A stretch of 64,000 bases of DNA, from assembly GCA_023101885.1 (NCBI GenBank), contig JALPQD010000247.1, positions 3,008,230 through 3,072,229 of the forward strand. The letters run 5' to 3'. Positions 11,821-23,257 of this stretch are shown here, piece by piece. The notes below the pieces were generated by a model, which was not told the origin of the DNA, made no database searches, and saw only the letters and a list, made by a program, of their open reading frames with translations. The DNA comes from Typhlomys cinereus (Eukaryota > Chordata > Mammalia > Rodentia > Platacanthomyidae). Position 1 is the stretch's first letter. Each line of letters starts with the position of its first letter. Made by a program: the position numbers and the translations under genes.

Positions 11821-12592
11821 AGATGGGGTCCGCAGGAGTGAGAAAGCCAGCTCTGAGGTCAGTTCTTGTTATTCATCAAGCATGGTCTTGAGTAGTCTCA
11901 GAGCAGAGGAAGACTCCTGAGGCCCATGGATAGGCTTCGAGGTGCTCTACCAAGTCTTTCACAGTAAAGAAAAAAACAATGCTTTTTGGATGTGGACATG
12001 TTTTCCTAGGAAAGGGAAGAGTATTGGTCAGATACTCAAGTAGATTAATGACCCAACAAAGCTGGAGCCCAGCAAGTGAAATGTCTCCCTCAGTGGCAAA
12101 CAGTGGCCAATGGGCAGAACCAGGGTGAACTAGACCTTGTACTTCTGTCCCAGGACCTTCTCCTTCTGCGTCTGCTCATCACAGCTCATGCTTGTGCCAG
12201 TGCTGCAGTCCTAGAGCACTGCATTTCTGCAGCTCAGAGGGATGGGCAGACAGCTCTCGGCTTTATTGGATTTCGTCTGCCACAGACGACAATGTTTTGC
12301 AATAGTGAAATATTTCTGATGTGATCTGGATCCCTTCCCTTAATTCATCAGTCATCCATACGAATGTCAGGCATGCCAAAGTAATTTTCTCTAAAATGAT
12401 ATATCGGCCATATGAAGACCAGTCATCTTGTCTGATCTCTGGAATTAAAAGCACATTTCTCTTCAGAAAAGAGTGAAACTGCAGGCTTGGCACACAGGAC
12501 ACATTTTTTTCCTGGTCTGTAAGAAGCAGGGCTCTATCAGCAAGTGAAGAGTTACACAGGAGACCTAAACAGGTACATATATCTTCCCCCAC
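11821..12592. other. Intergenic stretch, nothing recognised
   Basis: Two opposed frames (12076-12324 and 12263-12592) overlap and neither has protein-like features. Confidence 0.35.
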
Positions 12593-12594
12593 AT

Positions 12595-12680
12595 CTTATC
12601 AACACCAAACCTGGCACTTGAACCTGGAACCCATTTGACTATGTCCAATAACTAAAGCAATCACCTCTCCAGCTGCCAAG
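12595..12680 (-). repeat. tRNA-headed SINE, head fragment
   Basis: The antisense of a SINE head is visible: 'aacctggaacccatttgact' (box B side) to 'aagcaatcacctctccagct' (5' end). It is degraded and lacks a body. Confidence 0.45.
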
Positions 12681-12872
12681 CTGCAGGTGGCTGCCACACT
12701 GTGTGAGCATTGAACCAAAGGAGGACACAAGGTGATGGGGGAGGGGTGACTGACAGAACAGAAATAATGAGACTTGGGTGCTGCATTCTTGACAGGTAAG
12801 GAAATAAGCCTTGGGAATGAGTTCTAAACCTGCTGCATCTCAGGTGGGATTCTATCTTGACTGCGTGTCCAC

Positions 12873-13087
12873 TTAGGGCTGAAGAGATGGCTCAGGGGTT
12901 AAGACTGCCTCGCCAGCAGAAAGTCCTGAGTTCAGATAGGCAGAAACAGCAAAGGCCTACACTTCCTGCCCTAGCAGGCAGAGTTTGGAAAGTCCCAGAG
13001 TGAAGCAAAAAGGAGGTAGAAGCAATTCAAGACAATTCCCAAAGCTACCCTTGGTCCTCTGCTGGGACACAGTGTCCTCTGATACAC

Positions 13088-13127
<40 letters not shown>

Positions 13128-13190
13128 GCACGCACGCACACACACACGCACTCACAAATAAATAACTAAATCAAGTTTAAAGAAAGAAAG
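12873..13190 (+). mobile_element. CA-tailed tRNA-headed SINE, older copy
   Basis: It starts AGGGCTGAAGAGATGGCTCA with box A, and box B is CTGAGTTCAGAT. The body and a (CA)n tail (13089-13145) follow, then 'aaataaataactaaatc'. It carries a 25-30 base deletion after box B. No clear target duplication was found. Confidence 0.75.
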
Positions 13191-13194
13191 GCCT

Positions 13195-13490
13195 AAATTA
13201 CCAACATATCATTGAACCCCTAAAGACTAGCATTGATCACAGGCACTAGGATTCTTAGAGGCAAGGGATTAATAGCCACAATAGTGCTCCTATACTTAAG
13301 GGGAACACAAAGAAGAGCTCTGGGCAATGCCACTGAGTCCTTACACCTCATCAGAGAAGAGGACCCAGAGGGAAGTTTGACAAGCATAGTAAAGGATGCT
13401 CCAGAATGGGGAGGGGGAGCACTGGCAGAAAGGGGGGGGAAGAAAGGCCTAGCTAGGCATGTTTCACCAAAATCATTCACTTAATTTCCT
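13195..13490 (+). mobile_element. L1 3'-end fragment (same family as 50.6 and 58.4 kb)
   Basis: The segment 'aggcactaggattcttagag', 'gcaagggattaatagccaca', 'cttaaggggaacacaaagaa' aligns by eye with the bounded L1 3' end at 50656-51187. It includes the start of the G-rich purine tract (about 13407-13443). The 3' end and poly-A are lost. Confidence 0.65.
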
Positions 13491-14150
13491 CCTTGAGGGA
13501 TCCAAATGCCCCGCATTAATGGGAAGACTCCCCACCAGTAGGGTTCACTCACAACACTGACGATGCCCCCTGCCGCAGCACGTAACCCGTCAGAATCCTT
13601 AATTCCTGTAGCTTTTCAAGGATAGTGTCAATTGAGACTTCGATATTCAGACAGAGAAAGCTTTTAAATTTCAGGATGCAGATTCCAAACTGGATTTGGA
13701 GTTTTTCACTGCAGTTCAGCCTTGTTCTGTTCTTTGTATTCTACAGATAGAGCAGTTGCTTCACAACCTAGCTCTTCGAAAATGTCTAGAGAATTTTTTT
13801 TATGAAAAGGAAGTCGCCAAGAACATGCTTCCAAGAAATATCTCGCAGGGGCTTGGCTACCACAGCTGGGCTTCTCAAAGTGTGGCATATTCTATTGAGT
13901 ATTTTTAGGATACACTCACACATGTCTTATACATGTATACATACATGCACCTGTGGTTTTGCATGTGTGATTACTTACTCTGGGAGGATAGGGGATTGAC
14001 TTCAAGAAAACTATTTTTGAGCAGCTTGAGGTAATAAGTGTGTGAAAACCACAGCAGGGCACATATTGGGCATGAGATGGGGGACTCTGTTGCAGAAACC
14101 TACAAGCCTTCACCGACATCTGGTCGTGATGAGGTGAACATACACTCCAC
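13491..14150. other. Intergenic stretch, nothing recognised
   Basis: No family was recognised. 'cttctcaaagtgtggc' near 13873 recalls hAT terminal repeats, but no second end was found. Confidence 0.35.
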
Positions 14151-14154
14151 TGGA

Positions 14155-14285
14155 GTGAGCCTTCTTGTGTTGTCTCATTTAGTCTTCACATCAGCCAGAA
14201 GACAGAACCCAGCCTCCTAATTTTATAGGCAAGAGAAAACAGAGATATAAGCAAGGCAAAACACCTGTCATCCTGCATACATTAG
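14155..14285 (+). repeat. MIR-like relic
   Basis: It contains 'gtctcatttagtcttcacat', 'ctaattttataggcaagaga' and 'aaacagagatataagcaag', the order of the MIR 3' half ('cctcattttacagatgagga ... cagagaggttaag'). Confidence 0.45.
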
Positions 14286-14377
14286 TTGGCTCATTTGGTC
14301 TCTTAATACCCAAGAATAATTCACTGCCCCACAAGAATAGGTCTTCATAGGTAGCTATTTCCCTTCTGCCATCAAAC

Positions 14378-14577
14378 CAATGAAGTTTTTTTTAATTTTT
14401 TAAATTTGCAAACAAGACCCCACTCCATCTCACCCTCAGCCCTCCTCCCCCACCTTCCCTTCCCTTCCCCAATCCATCTCTATCCCTCCTAGTTTTATTA
14501 CTCTGTTTGTGTGCCCCCCAAGTCATCTCCCCATCCCCAAACTGAGAAAGTATTATAATATTAAAAAACATTGTTTG
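14378..14577. repeat. Pyrimidine-rich tract
   Basis: About 130 bases of C/T-rich sequence (14411-14540) follow a T-rich start. It could be the antisense 3' end of an L1 (purine tract plus tail) but is too degraded to assign. Confidence 0.35.
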
Positions 14578-14835
14578 CAGGCTGGGGAGATGCTCAGGGG
14601 TTAAAGCCATTGCTTCACAAGCAAAAGGATCAGAACTCGGATCCCCAGATCCCGCATAAAAATGCCAGGCAGAAATGAAGATGGCCTGCACTTCCAGATC
14701 TGGAAGCCAGAGCCTGGGAGAGCCCAGAGCAACGAAGAGGTAGAACAATTGGTGAGGGTTCCCAACATCACCCTTGGGGGAAAGCACACATGCTCAAGTG
14801 CACTCTTGTACACACACACGCTTTGCAGAGAACCT
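14574..14835 (+). mobile_element. CA-tailed tRNA-headed SINE
   Basis: The head is GCTGGGGAGATGCTCAGGGG and box B is GAACTCGGATCC. The body is 'aaatgccaggcagaaatgaa' through 'aacatcacccttggggg', with a short CA tail. A possible short target duplication TTTGCAG lies at 14574-14580 and 14822-14828. Confidence 0.75.
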
Positions 14836-15475
14836 CAAATAAGACTTTTGCAAAAGTCTCAATCTGTTTATATCTATTTATCTTATGCTATTACTTTCAT
14901 TTTCATAAATGAATAAAACACAGTCCAAATTTGTTCTGACCAATATCCTCAGGTCACTCACTTAAGCGAACCAATGAGGCATCAGAATTCAGTCTCCAAA
15001 TCCCTGTTCTCAAAACTCAAAGCCCTGGCCTGTGATTGCTACATGACGCCAGATCAGACAGCCAGAGCTTTCTCAAGAAATCCCCCCAGGGGATAGGGGA
15101 ACAGAGCTTTGCAAATGACTTGCGACCCTGTAGAGCACCAGTGGCATCCAAAGAGAGTCGGTGTATGAGCTGCGGGAGCTATGTTCACTCCTACATGGAG
15201 TGCGTGTTGACAGCAGGGCATGAGGGATGTTCATTGTCATTTCCTGGGTATCATTGTCTAGGATCACCTACAGCTACAGTTATTTACTTCTGTCAACTAC
15301 CCGGAGCTGTACCAACCTTCCTTTCCTAACAACATTAACATTCTCTAAGGATGGCGATCAAGTCGCTTTCTACTCAAAGTTCCTGTCAGAGAGTGAGCCC
15401 CAAAGGAGGTCTCGTAAGTATTTCCCCTTTCCATACAAGCATTGGGTTTGACGGTGGATTCGTGCTGCTGCTAAG
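14836..15475. other. Intergenic stretch, nothing recognised
   Basis: No gene or repeat was recognised. Confidence 0.35.
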
Positions 15476-15479
15476 GGAC

Positions 15480-15730
15480 AGTGATTGAGAGTAGGACTCA
15501 GAGATATCCTAAGATCACTACCAGCATTTGATCTTGGGCACATGATTTATCCTCTCTGAGATTCTGTTCTTTCTCCATCAAGCAAGAATAGCACTGACAC
15601 CAGCCACAGTAGCTCCGTTACATCAACTCACATGAGTCCTTCCACGTCTTTCCCTTAGGCATCCTCTAGGACTCAGCTCACAGCTCTCCTACTCTGCAGA
15701 ACTCATTCCCCATACTTTCCTGTCCACAGA
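15480..15730 (+). repeat. MIR-like relic followed by L2-like sequence
   Basis: 15520-15600 follows MIR ('gatcttgggcacatgattta', 'cctctctgagattctgttct', 'ccatcaagcaagaatagcac'). 15600-15730, rich in C/T with 'ctcattccccatactttcct', looks L2-like but is weak. Confidence 0.45.
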
Positions 15731-15774
15731 GGCTGGAATACTCTACTCATTTAGCAAATTTTCAACATTTTCAT

Positions 15775-16313
15775 AACAAATGCTACAGCTCACCTGCATT
15801 GTTGCAGGTAAGTTCACAGCCAACCCCATTAAAAGACAACTAGGAGTCTTAATTCTGGTTGGTTGCCTGCTTACTACTATTAGTCTAACTTGACAGGAGA
15901 GCTCATACCAATACAAGGGACCAAGGGAACTGGCCACACGATATCCAAGGACTGCTGAGAGAGGGACAACCCTCACTTTCCAGACACCATCCCTGTTTAA
16001 AGCATTCCAAAAACTGTTAGTTCTCTGTATCACCTCTTTCCACATCCATTTTATCCACTTACCCATGGAAAACCCCACCCACCATGAGCTCATGGTGAGA
16101 CAGGGTCCTGGGCATCTCTCCAGGCCACTTGCTGTGATAGTTGAATTAAGCCCCGAACAAACCCTACAGGAAATTATCCAATTGATAATTATCCAATTGA
16201 TAATTTCCTGTAGGGTTTGTTCGGGGCTTAACCCAACTACTAATTCTTCACACCTGTGCCCAGAGCTGGCACCTTCAATTATCAAGCCAACACCTGGATC
16301 TAACTATCACAGC
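15775..16313 (-). mobile_element. LTR of the 2.3-kb-element family, minus strand, rearranged
   Basis: Antisense LTR segments appear in order: 'agggaactggccacac' region, 'aaccccacccaccatgagct', then 'ccaattgataatttcctgta' through to an AACTATCACA end at about 16313. Between about 16092 and 16190 an extra block interrupts the LTR and reads in the opposite direction (see the templated insertion entry). Compare the intact minus-strand copy at 23696-24052. Confidence 0.65.
16098..16239. repeat. Quasi-palindrome built from inverted local segments
   Basis: The arms 16146-16178 and 16199-16231 are perfect 33-base inverted repeats around a 20-base spacer. Upstream, 16126-16142 is the exact reverse complement of 16302-16318, and 16098-16124 is the exact reverse complement of 16428-16454. 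The three pieces abut one another in the insertion and share short sequence at each junction (CACT, TAGTTG). Confidence 0.85.
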
Positions 16314-16485
16314 AAGTGAATGCTTAGAATGTTTAGAGAGTGCTTATCAAAGAAAAAAGAATCATCAGTTCCTAAGAGAAAGCAGATGAGTCACTAAAAT
16401 GGCAATTGAAGCGTTACTCTTCAGTGCCCTGGAGAGATGCCCAGGACCCTGTCTTGCCACAAGCTCCCACTATACAGATGGGGTC

Positions 16486-16810
16486 TGCACAGTTACTCTT
16501 TCTACAACTATAAGACAACAGTCAAAACAGCCAACTTAAGGAAAGAAAGGAAGATTTATTTGACTTAGGGATCCAGAGGGGAGATATGGCCCATTATGGT
16601 AGGAAAGGCACTGCAGGTAGCAGAAGCTAGAGGTAGTTTAAGTCACATCTATCAGAGAGGCCAAGAAAGCAGCAGCAGACTGCTATACTAACCAACCTCA
16701 GGTCTGTCTCCTGTGAATGCCTCTCCCCAGCAAGGCTCTACCTCTAAAGGTGCCATAGCCTTCTCGAGCATTCACATCAACCAAGGATTCAAATGCAGGT
16801 GCCTATGACA
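16486..16810 (-). mobile_element. MaLR-type LTR, minus strand
   Basis: Read on the minus strand it ends with 'ggatccctaagtcaaataaa', 'ccttaagttggc' and 'gttgtcttatagttgtagaa', homologous to the end of the LTR at 54.6-55.0 kb. Its other end is ...CTATGACA. Flanking 5-mers (GGGTC and TGGTT) match in only three positions. Confidence 0.65.
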
Positions 16811-17059
16811 TGGTTCAAAGCACAAACGTCTGACACCATTCTGTCAGTGGCAAAGGCATTCTGTGAGGATGGCCTGCCTGCACGCCTGTCTACCCGCCAC
16901 TTTTGGGCATGTGCAAACCTCAGTGAAGCAGTCTTGTTAGCTGATGGGTTTCAACAAGATGGCACCATGACCGTAACTCATGCCTTTGAAATAATTGGTG
17001 CCTGGAAATGAAGTGCTTAGTCCAAGATAAAACTGCATGAGGCAGGTTCCCGTCACCCC

Positions 17060-17560
17060 AGGAGAAGCCAAAGAAACCTACTGCAATCCATCCCCAGTTC
17101 CCCTAGGAAAAGCAGAACTTAATGTGATTGTATCTGGCATTAAGCAATGTATCTGGCCTTGGATCATTAACTTCTATGCTTCACAAAAATACAGTAACAA
17201 ATCTGAAATATTTGCTTAATTTATCTCCCTGCCCCAATCCCTTCAAGCTGCCTCTGATAGGATATGCAGAACACATTCTTCTCTCAGGAAGAAAGAAACA
17301 AATCTTTGGGAGAATTATGAGAGTAAATAAAGCAGGAGTTGCCCAGAGACCACGGCTAAACAAATCCTCAACAAATCTAATTGATTCTTTAATTTGAAAA
17401 TTTGGCAGATTAATGGGGTTTTATGGCGATTTTATGGATGATATTTCCATAATTTCTTCCTAGTTAAGTGATCGATAAAATCTAATACTATCACACTTGT
17501 TTATTTCTGAAAGTGAATGAGCAGCATGGAAAATACTTTATGGAAGATTTCAAATGCTCC
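17060..17560. promoter_or_regulatory. AT-rich candidate conserved noncoding element
   Basis: This repeat-free block contains many homeodomain-type words in a short span (TCTAATTGATTCTTTAATTTG, cut here: CTAATTGATT and CTTTAATTTG at about 17377-17396; TTTATGGCGATTTTATGG at about 17420-17437; ATCGATAAAATCTAAT at about 17471-17486). No coding frame fits. Enhancer function is inference from composition only. Confidence 0.25.
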
Positions 17561-18500
17561 AACTGGCAGTAACCTGCAGCCACAGATGGGGGAAAGAGAC
17601 TAGCCCAATAGGTACAGCATGCACCAAGCCAATTGAATTTTCTAAAAAAAAAAAAAAAAAAAAAATCTACAATACAGGCAGCTAGGGAGAATTGAACAGG
17701 GCAAGATTTCTTTTTTTCCAAATGAATGGCCTGGGGAAGGACCAACCATCTGCATGCAAATGACACTCTTCTAAAGTGCACACACTGCGAGGCAAGAAGA
17801 CAATGAGCGCCACCTGAGAGATACCCACTTTGCATTATATTTTAGCAATCCCTTTATTTTTTCTGAAAGTTCTATTTTTTATGATTCACAGGAGTCCATA
17901 TTCACAGAGGTGCTGGGAGTAACGCAAGGAGAGGTTTGAAATATGCCAAGAAGGGCGACATCTAGGAAAGGCTGTAAACTGGACCCGTGAGCGATGGCTA
18001 GTGCTGAGGACCAGTTGGGGTACGAGCAGGATTCTGCAAGCATGCCGACAGCCCCGTCCCCAGGGAAAACCCAGGGCCAGCTCCTCAGTCCAGGGATATT
18101 TGTCCTCGTTATTGCTTTGGCCCACTCTGAAGTACAATAGACATGTGCAGTGCTGTAGATATTTAATTTACTTGCTGAGTTTGGAGAGAACTATATACTT
18201 ACAAAACCATTATCACCTTTACTATAGTATCTCAAAGTATTTTTTCAAAAAGACCCATGACCTTTCTCACCTGTAGCAGCATTGGCCTTTCTGTTTGATC
18301 CATTACACACACACATACACACAAAATTAATGTGCTTTCCACTATCACCAAACCCTTCATGTGAAGGTGTGAACTCCAAAGACCAGGCTTCATCCAGGGT
18401 AGGAACCAGACTGTGTGCACCACAAACAGAGAGTTTCTCACCAATAGCAGAAAAAGCTTTGTGCAGTGATCCAGAGTCAATCTTTTCAAATTTCCATGCA
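17561..18500. other. Intergenic stretch with a 21-base A run
   Basis: A run of A at 17645-17664 could be a retroposon tail, but no body upstream was recognised. A short (AC)n lies at 18305-18322. Confidence 0.35.
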
Positions 18501-18503
18501 GTT

Positions 18504-18578
18504 TAAATTTTTATTTTAAATTTTTAAAAATTTTTATTTATTATTTATTCAATTGTGCATGTATGCGTATGTGCGTGT

Positions 18579-18622
<44 letters not shown>

Positions 18623-18854
18623 AGAACCATGGGCGAATTCTGGAACTACATGGACGCCTCCACCTCCTCCTTGTTCACTCTGCCCTGGGATTCACAGCCT
18701 CTGCCTTACCAGGACCGGAAACGCAGGCCGCCCCTACTTCCGCCCGGCATCTATACTTGGGGTCTAGGATCCGAACTCAGGACCTTCTGCCTGCAAGGCA
18801 GAGGCTTAACCACTGAGGCACCTCTCCAGCCCCTAAATTTTTATTTTAAATTTT
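18504..18854 (-). mobile_element. Young tRNA-headed SINE, minus strand, 21-bp target duplication
   Basis: A perfect 21-bp AT-rich duplication (18504-18524 and 18834-18854) brackets a SINE whose head lies at the right (antisense 'acctctccagccc' end, box B antisense GATCCGAACTC) and whose (CA)n tail lies at the left (18555-18622 as GT). The body is nearly the same as the 5.4, 37.3 and 48.1 kb copies. Confidence 0.87.
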
Positions 18855-20025
18855 GTTGTTTTCTTCATAATGAAAATGGTAGTTTTGCTAATTCCAAGAG
18901 AACTTAACTTTTTGGGGGAGGAGGGAGATCTGCTATCTCTGAGGTCAACATTTCCTGAGCAGCAGCAGACTTACTTTTCTCTGTGGTGTCTTCTGCCCTG
19001 AAGTCTCATGTGATGATGTCCCTGGAGGGCTTGGCTTCTGCATGGAGGCTTGAAGGTGACTGTTGTCCCCACACCCTCTGCAGCCACAGCATCACAAGCA
19101 ATGGTCAGGCACACTGTAGTCCTGCAATATCTTAGCTGCTTGGGTGTGCATCCGGCCAAGGTGAGAGAGGGCAGCCCTCCAAGCACAGTCTCCACACAGG
19201 CATATTCTACTTGTTTGTCCTTGACTCTCCACCTCACCAACCTAGGCAAACCTGCTGGTCCCTAAGACAAGTGCTAAGAAAAAGAGGTTGATTGGAGCCT
19301 TCGGTTAGAAAGGACCTGGGGTCAGCTGTGTGTGGGAAGAGTCTCAAGTGCACAAGATCAAGCTGGCATGCCAGGAAGGTATGAAGAGTCCTAGCCCACA
19401 CCTGTACCTGGCAACGATTCCTTTCCTCCTTGCCCAGCCAGAACAGGACAACATGTGGGAAATGATGCATTTCTAGGAAAAGAGCCTTGAATTACAACAT
19501 ACACTCTTTCTTCAAGGGGTCAAGAGAAAAAGCTTTGGGGTTTTATAGAGAACTACAGGAACTTGATAGTCATGGTGGCCTTTAGAATGGTCCGGTGGGA
19601 CCCTCAAAGCTTAAGTGGATTCTTAAGAGCATGTAGGAAAACACTCTAGCCAAGCACCTGGGTGCTACGTGGGTCCACACCCAAGCACAGGCGGTCTGAA
19701 CATCTGAAAACAGGAAGGCCAGTGGTGCTACAGGTGAGAAAAGGCTCAGTTCTGTGGAGGAAGCCGTGCAAAGGCAGGGCCTGTCTCCTAACGGGGGCTG
19801 CAGATTATCCTCCCATCAAAACCGCCTACAGCCAGGAGGTTGAAGAGCCAGGGTCCCAGCATGTTGAACATGGGAGACTTGAGGATCAAGGGAGATGGTA
19901 CCAGGTCACAATGGTGAAAAGAATCCAGCTCAAAGAAAAGGAACAGTGGTCGGGAGGATTCTATATTCTCTTTCTATTGTTCCAAGAGAGATGAAGCGGC
20001 ATGGAGGGCCCAGGAAACAGCAAAA
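18855..20025. other. About 1.2 kb without recognised features
   Basis: Frames at 18971-19249 and 19662-19994 have no recognisable domain. No repeat was identified with confidence. Confidence 0.35.
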
Positions 20026-20027
20026 GA

Positions 20028-20225
20028 ATAACTGATGTTTATTAAGCACTAGCTTTGTACAACTCACACCATTGAGTCTTCAGAATGAGTGTTATAGAAG
20101 ATATTGTTAACCGTCTTCTCTTCAAGTTAGAATACAGAAATTCAAAGAGGTTCTATCAGTTTCCTAGGGTCACACAGCTAGTGCCAAGAAATGTCTAAAT
20201 GCAAACTCCCCAAATGCTACTCCTT
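20028..20225 (+). repeat. MIR SINE
   Basis: A fairly complete MIR is readable: 'ctgatgtttattaagcacta' start, 'attcaaagaggttctatcag' middle and 'agggtcacacagctagtgcc' core near the 3' side, which is the hallmark of MIR. Confidence 0.7.
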
Positions 20226-20230
20226 TACTT

Positions 20231-20760
20231 GCCTTCCCTTTGGTTTCCAGAAACTCTTTTTGTGTGTGTGGGAGAAAGTTAAAGGTATCTTAAGAATAGC
20301 TTCCATTCCCTCTGAGATCTCGAGATTTGAGCCTCGGGTTCCTGTGGGAGGAAAGGACACTTTGAAATGGCGCATTTATTAATGTTATCTCAGAGGCATT
20401 TCCATCTCCTCCGAAGGCGCCCTGAGAACCCATCTGTTCATGGAGATTTCACCTTGAGGCCAGCACCAGAAAGCCGAGCAAGACAGGTTACAAGTGCAAA
20501 GCTGTTGTGTCTGGGAGAAAATAGGACCATTTATTTCTGTTCCCCTGAGTCGGAGCGCTTTTCATTTGTTTCAGTAGAAGCCATGAGACTTCCTTGGAAA
20601 GCTTTCGGGAAAATGTACAGCCACAGAAGATAGTCTAGTTCACATGAGATTAATATGCTTGCAAGAATCAGAACAAAGCAGACTTGTGCATCTCCCCCCC
20701 CAAAAGAATGAATTTCAATTATGGAAAAAAGTGTTTCATGGGCTTGAAAATAGTCAGCAT
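20231..20760. promoter_or_regulatory. Candidate conserved noncoding block
   Basis: This repeat-free block has balanced composition, CpGs and AT-rich motifs (GCGCATTTATTAATG near 20370, CGGAGCGCTTTTCATTTG near 20552). A frame at 20367-20633 lacks protein features. Regulatory function is speculative. Confidence 0.2.
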
Positions 20761-21835
20761 TTTAAAATGTCACTTTTTATTGACAGCCATCTGGAGTGGG
20801 AATGAGGTGTGTTTCCTGCACTTGTCCGAGGTGCTGTTTGGCCTGTATTAGCTCGTACTTGACTACAGCTACTTCTCTTTAATAACAAATGGAGGTAGAA
20901 GGAACCATACCACATCATATGGCTCATGGAATCCAGTGGCAACCAGCACAGCCCCTCCAAGAAAAGACATTAAAACCACAGCAACAGCTGTATTCAGAAC
21001 ACTTAATAATCATGTATTTCACTGAACAGAGGGGAATATTTGACTACTCCAAAAGGATTTCTAATGAAAATCAAAAAAATAAGACAAGACAATGCTATCA
21101 AGTCAAATTTGAAAACTAGCAGTACATTGCTACATGCAGGTGGAAGGCAGATTACTTTAGCAGAGGCCTCCTACGAAATGCGAAGTGCAGCCCAGTTTGA
21201 TCCAGACCTCGTTAGAACTATCGACCTGCACATCACAGAGCTGCAAACAGCCTCAAAGATTCTCTGGAATGATAGGTGCTGCTGGAGGGTGGTCAATTGT
21301 GTCTGAGGCCACACGGGTACACTAAAGCCACAGCTAGACCAAAGCCAAAGCTATACTAGGGCCACACAGCTAGGCAAGACTGCAGGGATGGTCCCTATCA
21401 CTTCCCGCCATCTCCATTTGCTCTCCTCTCTACACATGTGCTGCCATCTGCATTCTCACAGAAGAAGCAGGAGGCCATAGAGAAAGAAGCCAGAGGGAAA
21501 GAGCTAAGACTCTGGTCTCCTTTGTCTTGGGCCCTGCTCATTCTCTGCTGGGATTCCCTGACAGGCTGCAGCATCCAGAGACAGACACTTTCAGGTTCCC
21601 ATGGCACCAAGCCTCAGCCCGTCACCATGACACTCTGAGGAAGCGTTCCATGATTTCAGCAGCATCTGCTGCAGACCTTTTGAATGTGCACAAGGCAAAG
21701 CTCAAGATGCTTGGGACGAAATGCTGAGTACAGCGAACCCCTTGTCATTGTCAAATCCCCATTCCAGCAAAAAAGACACAATCGCAGTATGATTTGTGAA
21801 AGGCCAATGTGTCCTAAGGGAACAGATACTATAGA
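20761..21835. other. About 1.1 kb without recognised features
   Basis: A short, imperfect internal repetition of 'aaagcca(ca/aa)gct' occurs at 21325-21375. Otherwise nothing was recognised. Confidence 0.35.
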
Positions 21836-21839
21836 AAGA

Positions 21840-22150
21840 TGAAAGGTAGTGCCAGTTGCACAGGGGATGAGAAACGCAGGACATGGAGCAGATAAGGGCA
21901 TAGTAATGAATAAGATGGTGAGGGGAGATTCGAGACAAAATCTGAAGGAGAGAGAGGAGGTAAGCAGGTATCTAGGGAACAGTCTTCCAGGCAGAACGAG
22001 CAAAGGCCTCAAGGCCTACCATGTCCAAAGAATAGCAACAGACTACAAGGCTGGAACTGAGGGAGTGGCTGGAAGGGAGGTAAAGGAGATCGACTTGCCA
22101 GATCACAGCAGACCCTATGGCAGAGGCACGTGGGACTTTTATCACAAATA
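21840..22150 (+). repeat. Ancient mammalian interspersed repeat, family uncertain
   Basis: The stretch 'cttccaggcagaacgagcaa', 'aggcctcaaggcctac' and the purine-rich context resemble a widespread old mammalian repeat ('ttccaggcagagggaacagc aaatgcaaaggccctgagg' type). I cannot name the family. Confidence 0.35.
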
Positions 22151-22500
22151 GTGAGCCGTAACAGTGTTGGGCCCCTACGTGGCTTATGACTTGTGTGCTG
22201 AGTGTGGACTAGAGTTGAAGGCATTAAGGATACAAGAAGAAGCAGACAGAACTGCTCCACTGCCTCAGCCCAGATGAGATGCCCACTCCGGTCAGAGTCG
22301 TCTGGCCCTGAAAGTCACTGAGCACAGCCCGCTCGCTTGTCTGGTCCTAGAGTAGTCAGACTCAACTGCCACACGATGCTGAACTGGGATGCTTAAAAGG
22401 AAAAATCAAGAAGGTTCAAACAAAGAAAAACTGGAGTATGAAGGGGCAGCCGCTATCAATGACAGTCATTCTATCTCTTTAAGCAACTGACTACGGTGTC
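22151..22500. other. Intergenic stretch, nothing recognised
   Basis: No gene or repeat was recognised. Confidence 0.35.
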
Positions 22501-22504
22501 CAGG

Positions 22505-23035
22505 TGTGGCAGTTAGTCGCAGATGCCAACTTGACAACTAATGGCAAAACCTTAGGGAACATCTGTGAAAAATTATTTAGGTAAGGCAAGTCCTGAACAA
22601 GCCTGTGGGAGATTATCTAGCAGTGCGGCAAGATCCAGTTCATGGCGAGTGTGACTGTCCCTGCGCAGAGTAGATAAGATGAAGAGAGATGGTTCGTCGT
22701 TTCGGTAAACTGGCAAGTTAGAAAGTAGGCCCCTCTTTCCAGCTCTTTACGTGAGTATAGTATGGCCAGTTCCCTCAATTCCTGATATTGGTATGAACTC
22801 TCCTGTTATGCTGAAACTGTAAGCCAAGAATAAAACGCTTGTTCCCTTATATTGTTTGGTCACATAGTAATATCAGCAACAGAAAAAAAAATTGGGGCAG
22901 AATTTGGTATCAAAGAAACATGGTATTGATGATGTGGCTTTTATGCTTTTTGAACTGCTTTGTTGGAAAAATGTAGAATGCTTGAGGACTATGTAGCTGT
23001 GGGCTAGATGAATAACTGCCATACCATGTCTGAGG
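22505..23035 (+). mobile_element. LTR plus start of internal region, same family as 2.3 kb
   Basis: The LTR at 22505-22899 begins TGTGGCAGTTAG and has 'aagaataaaacgcttgttcc' near its 3' end. It is followed by 'gaatttggtatcaaagaaac' and 'gatgtggcttttatgctttt', which match the internal start of the 2.3 kb element. The copy is truncated at about 23035. Confidence 0.7.
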
Positions 23036-23257
23036 ATTTTCTCAGAAAAATAGGAAATTCACACATGCACTTCCACAGGGTTTTTCTATTTCTTTAATGT
23101 TAATAGCAGATTCAAAATAAATTTTAGCATCCATGCAGACCAAACAAAACAAAACACATCTGCAAGAAAGATCTAGCTTGTGCATTTGTTGCTTCTAGTA
23201 CTCCTGAACTGACAGTCTGATTAGCCATTGAAAACAGGCCTGTAAATCAAATGTAAA

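Noticed and set aside
13855..13920. Possible hAT DNA-transposon end ('cttctcaaagtgtggc')
   Set aside because: No matching inverted end or 8-bp target duplication was found nearby.
17645..17664. Poly-A run as the tail of a processed pseudogene
   Set aside because: No cDNA-like body or target duplication could be recognised upstream.
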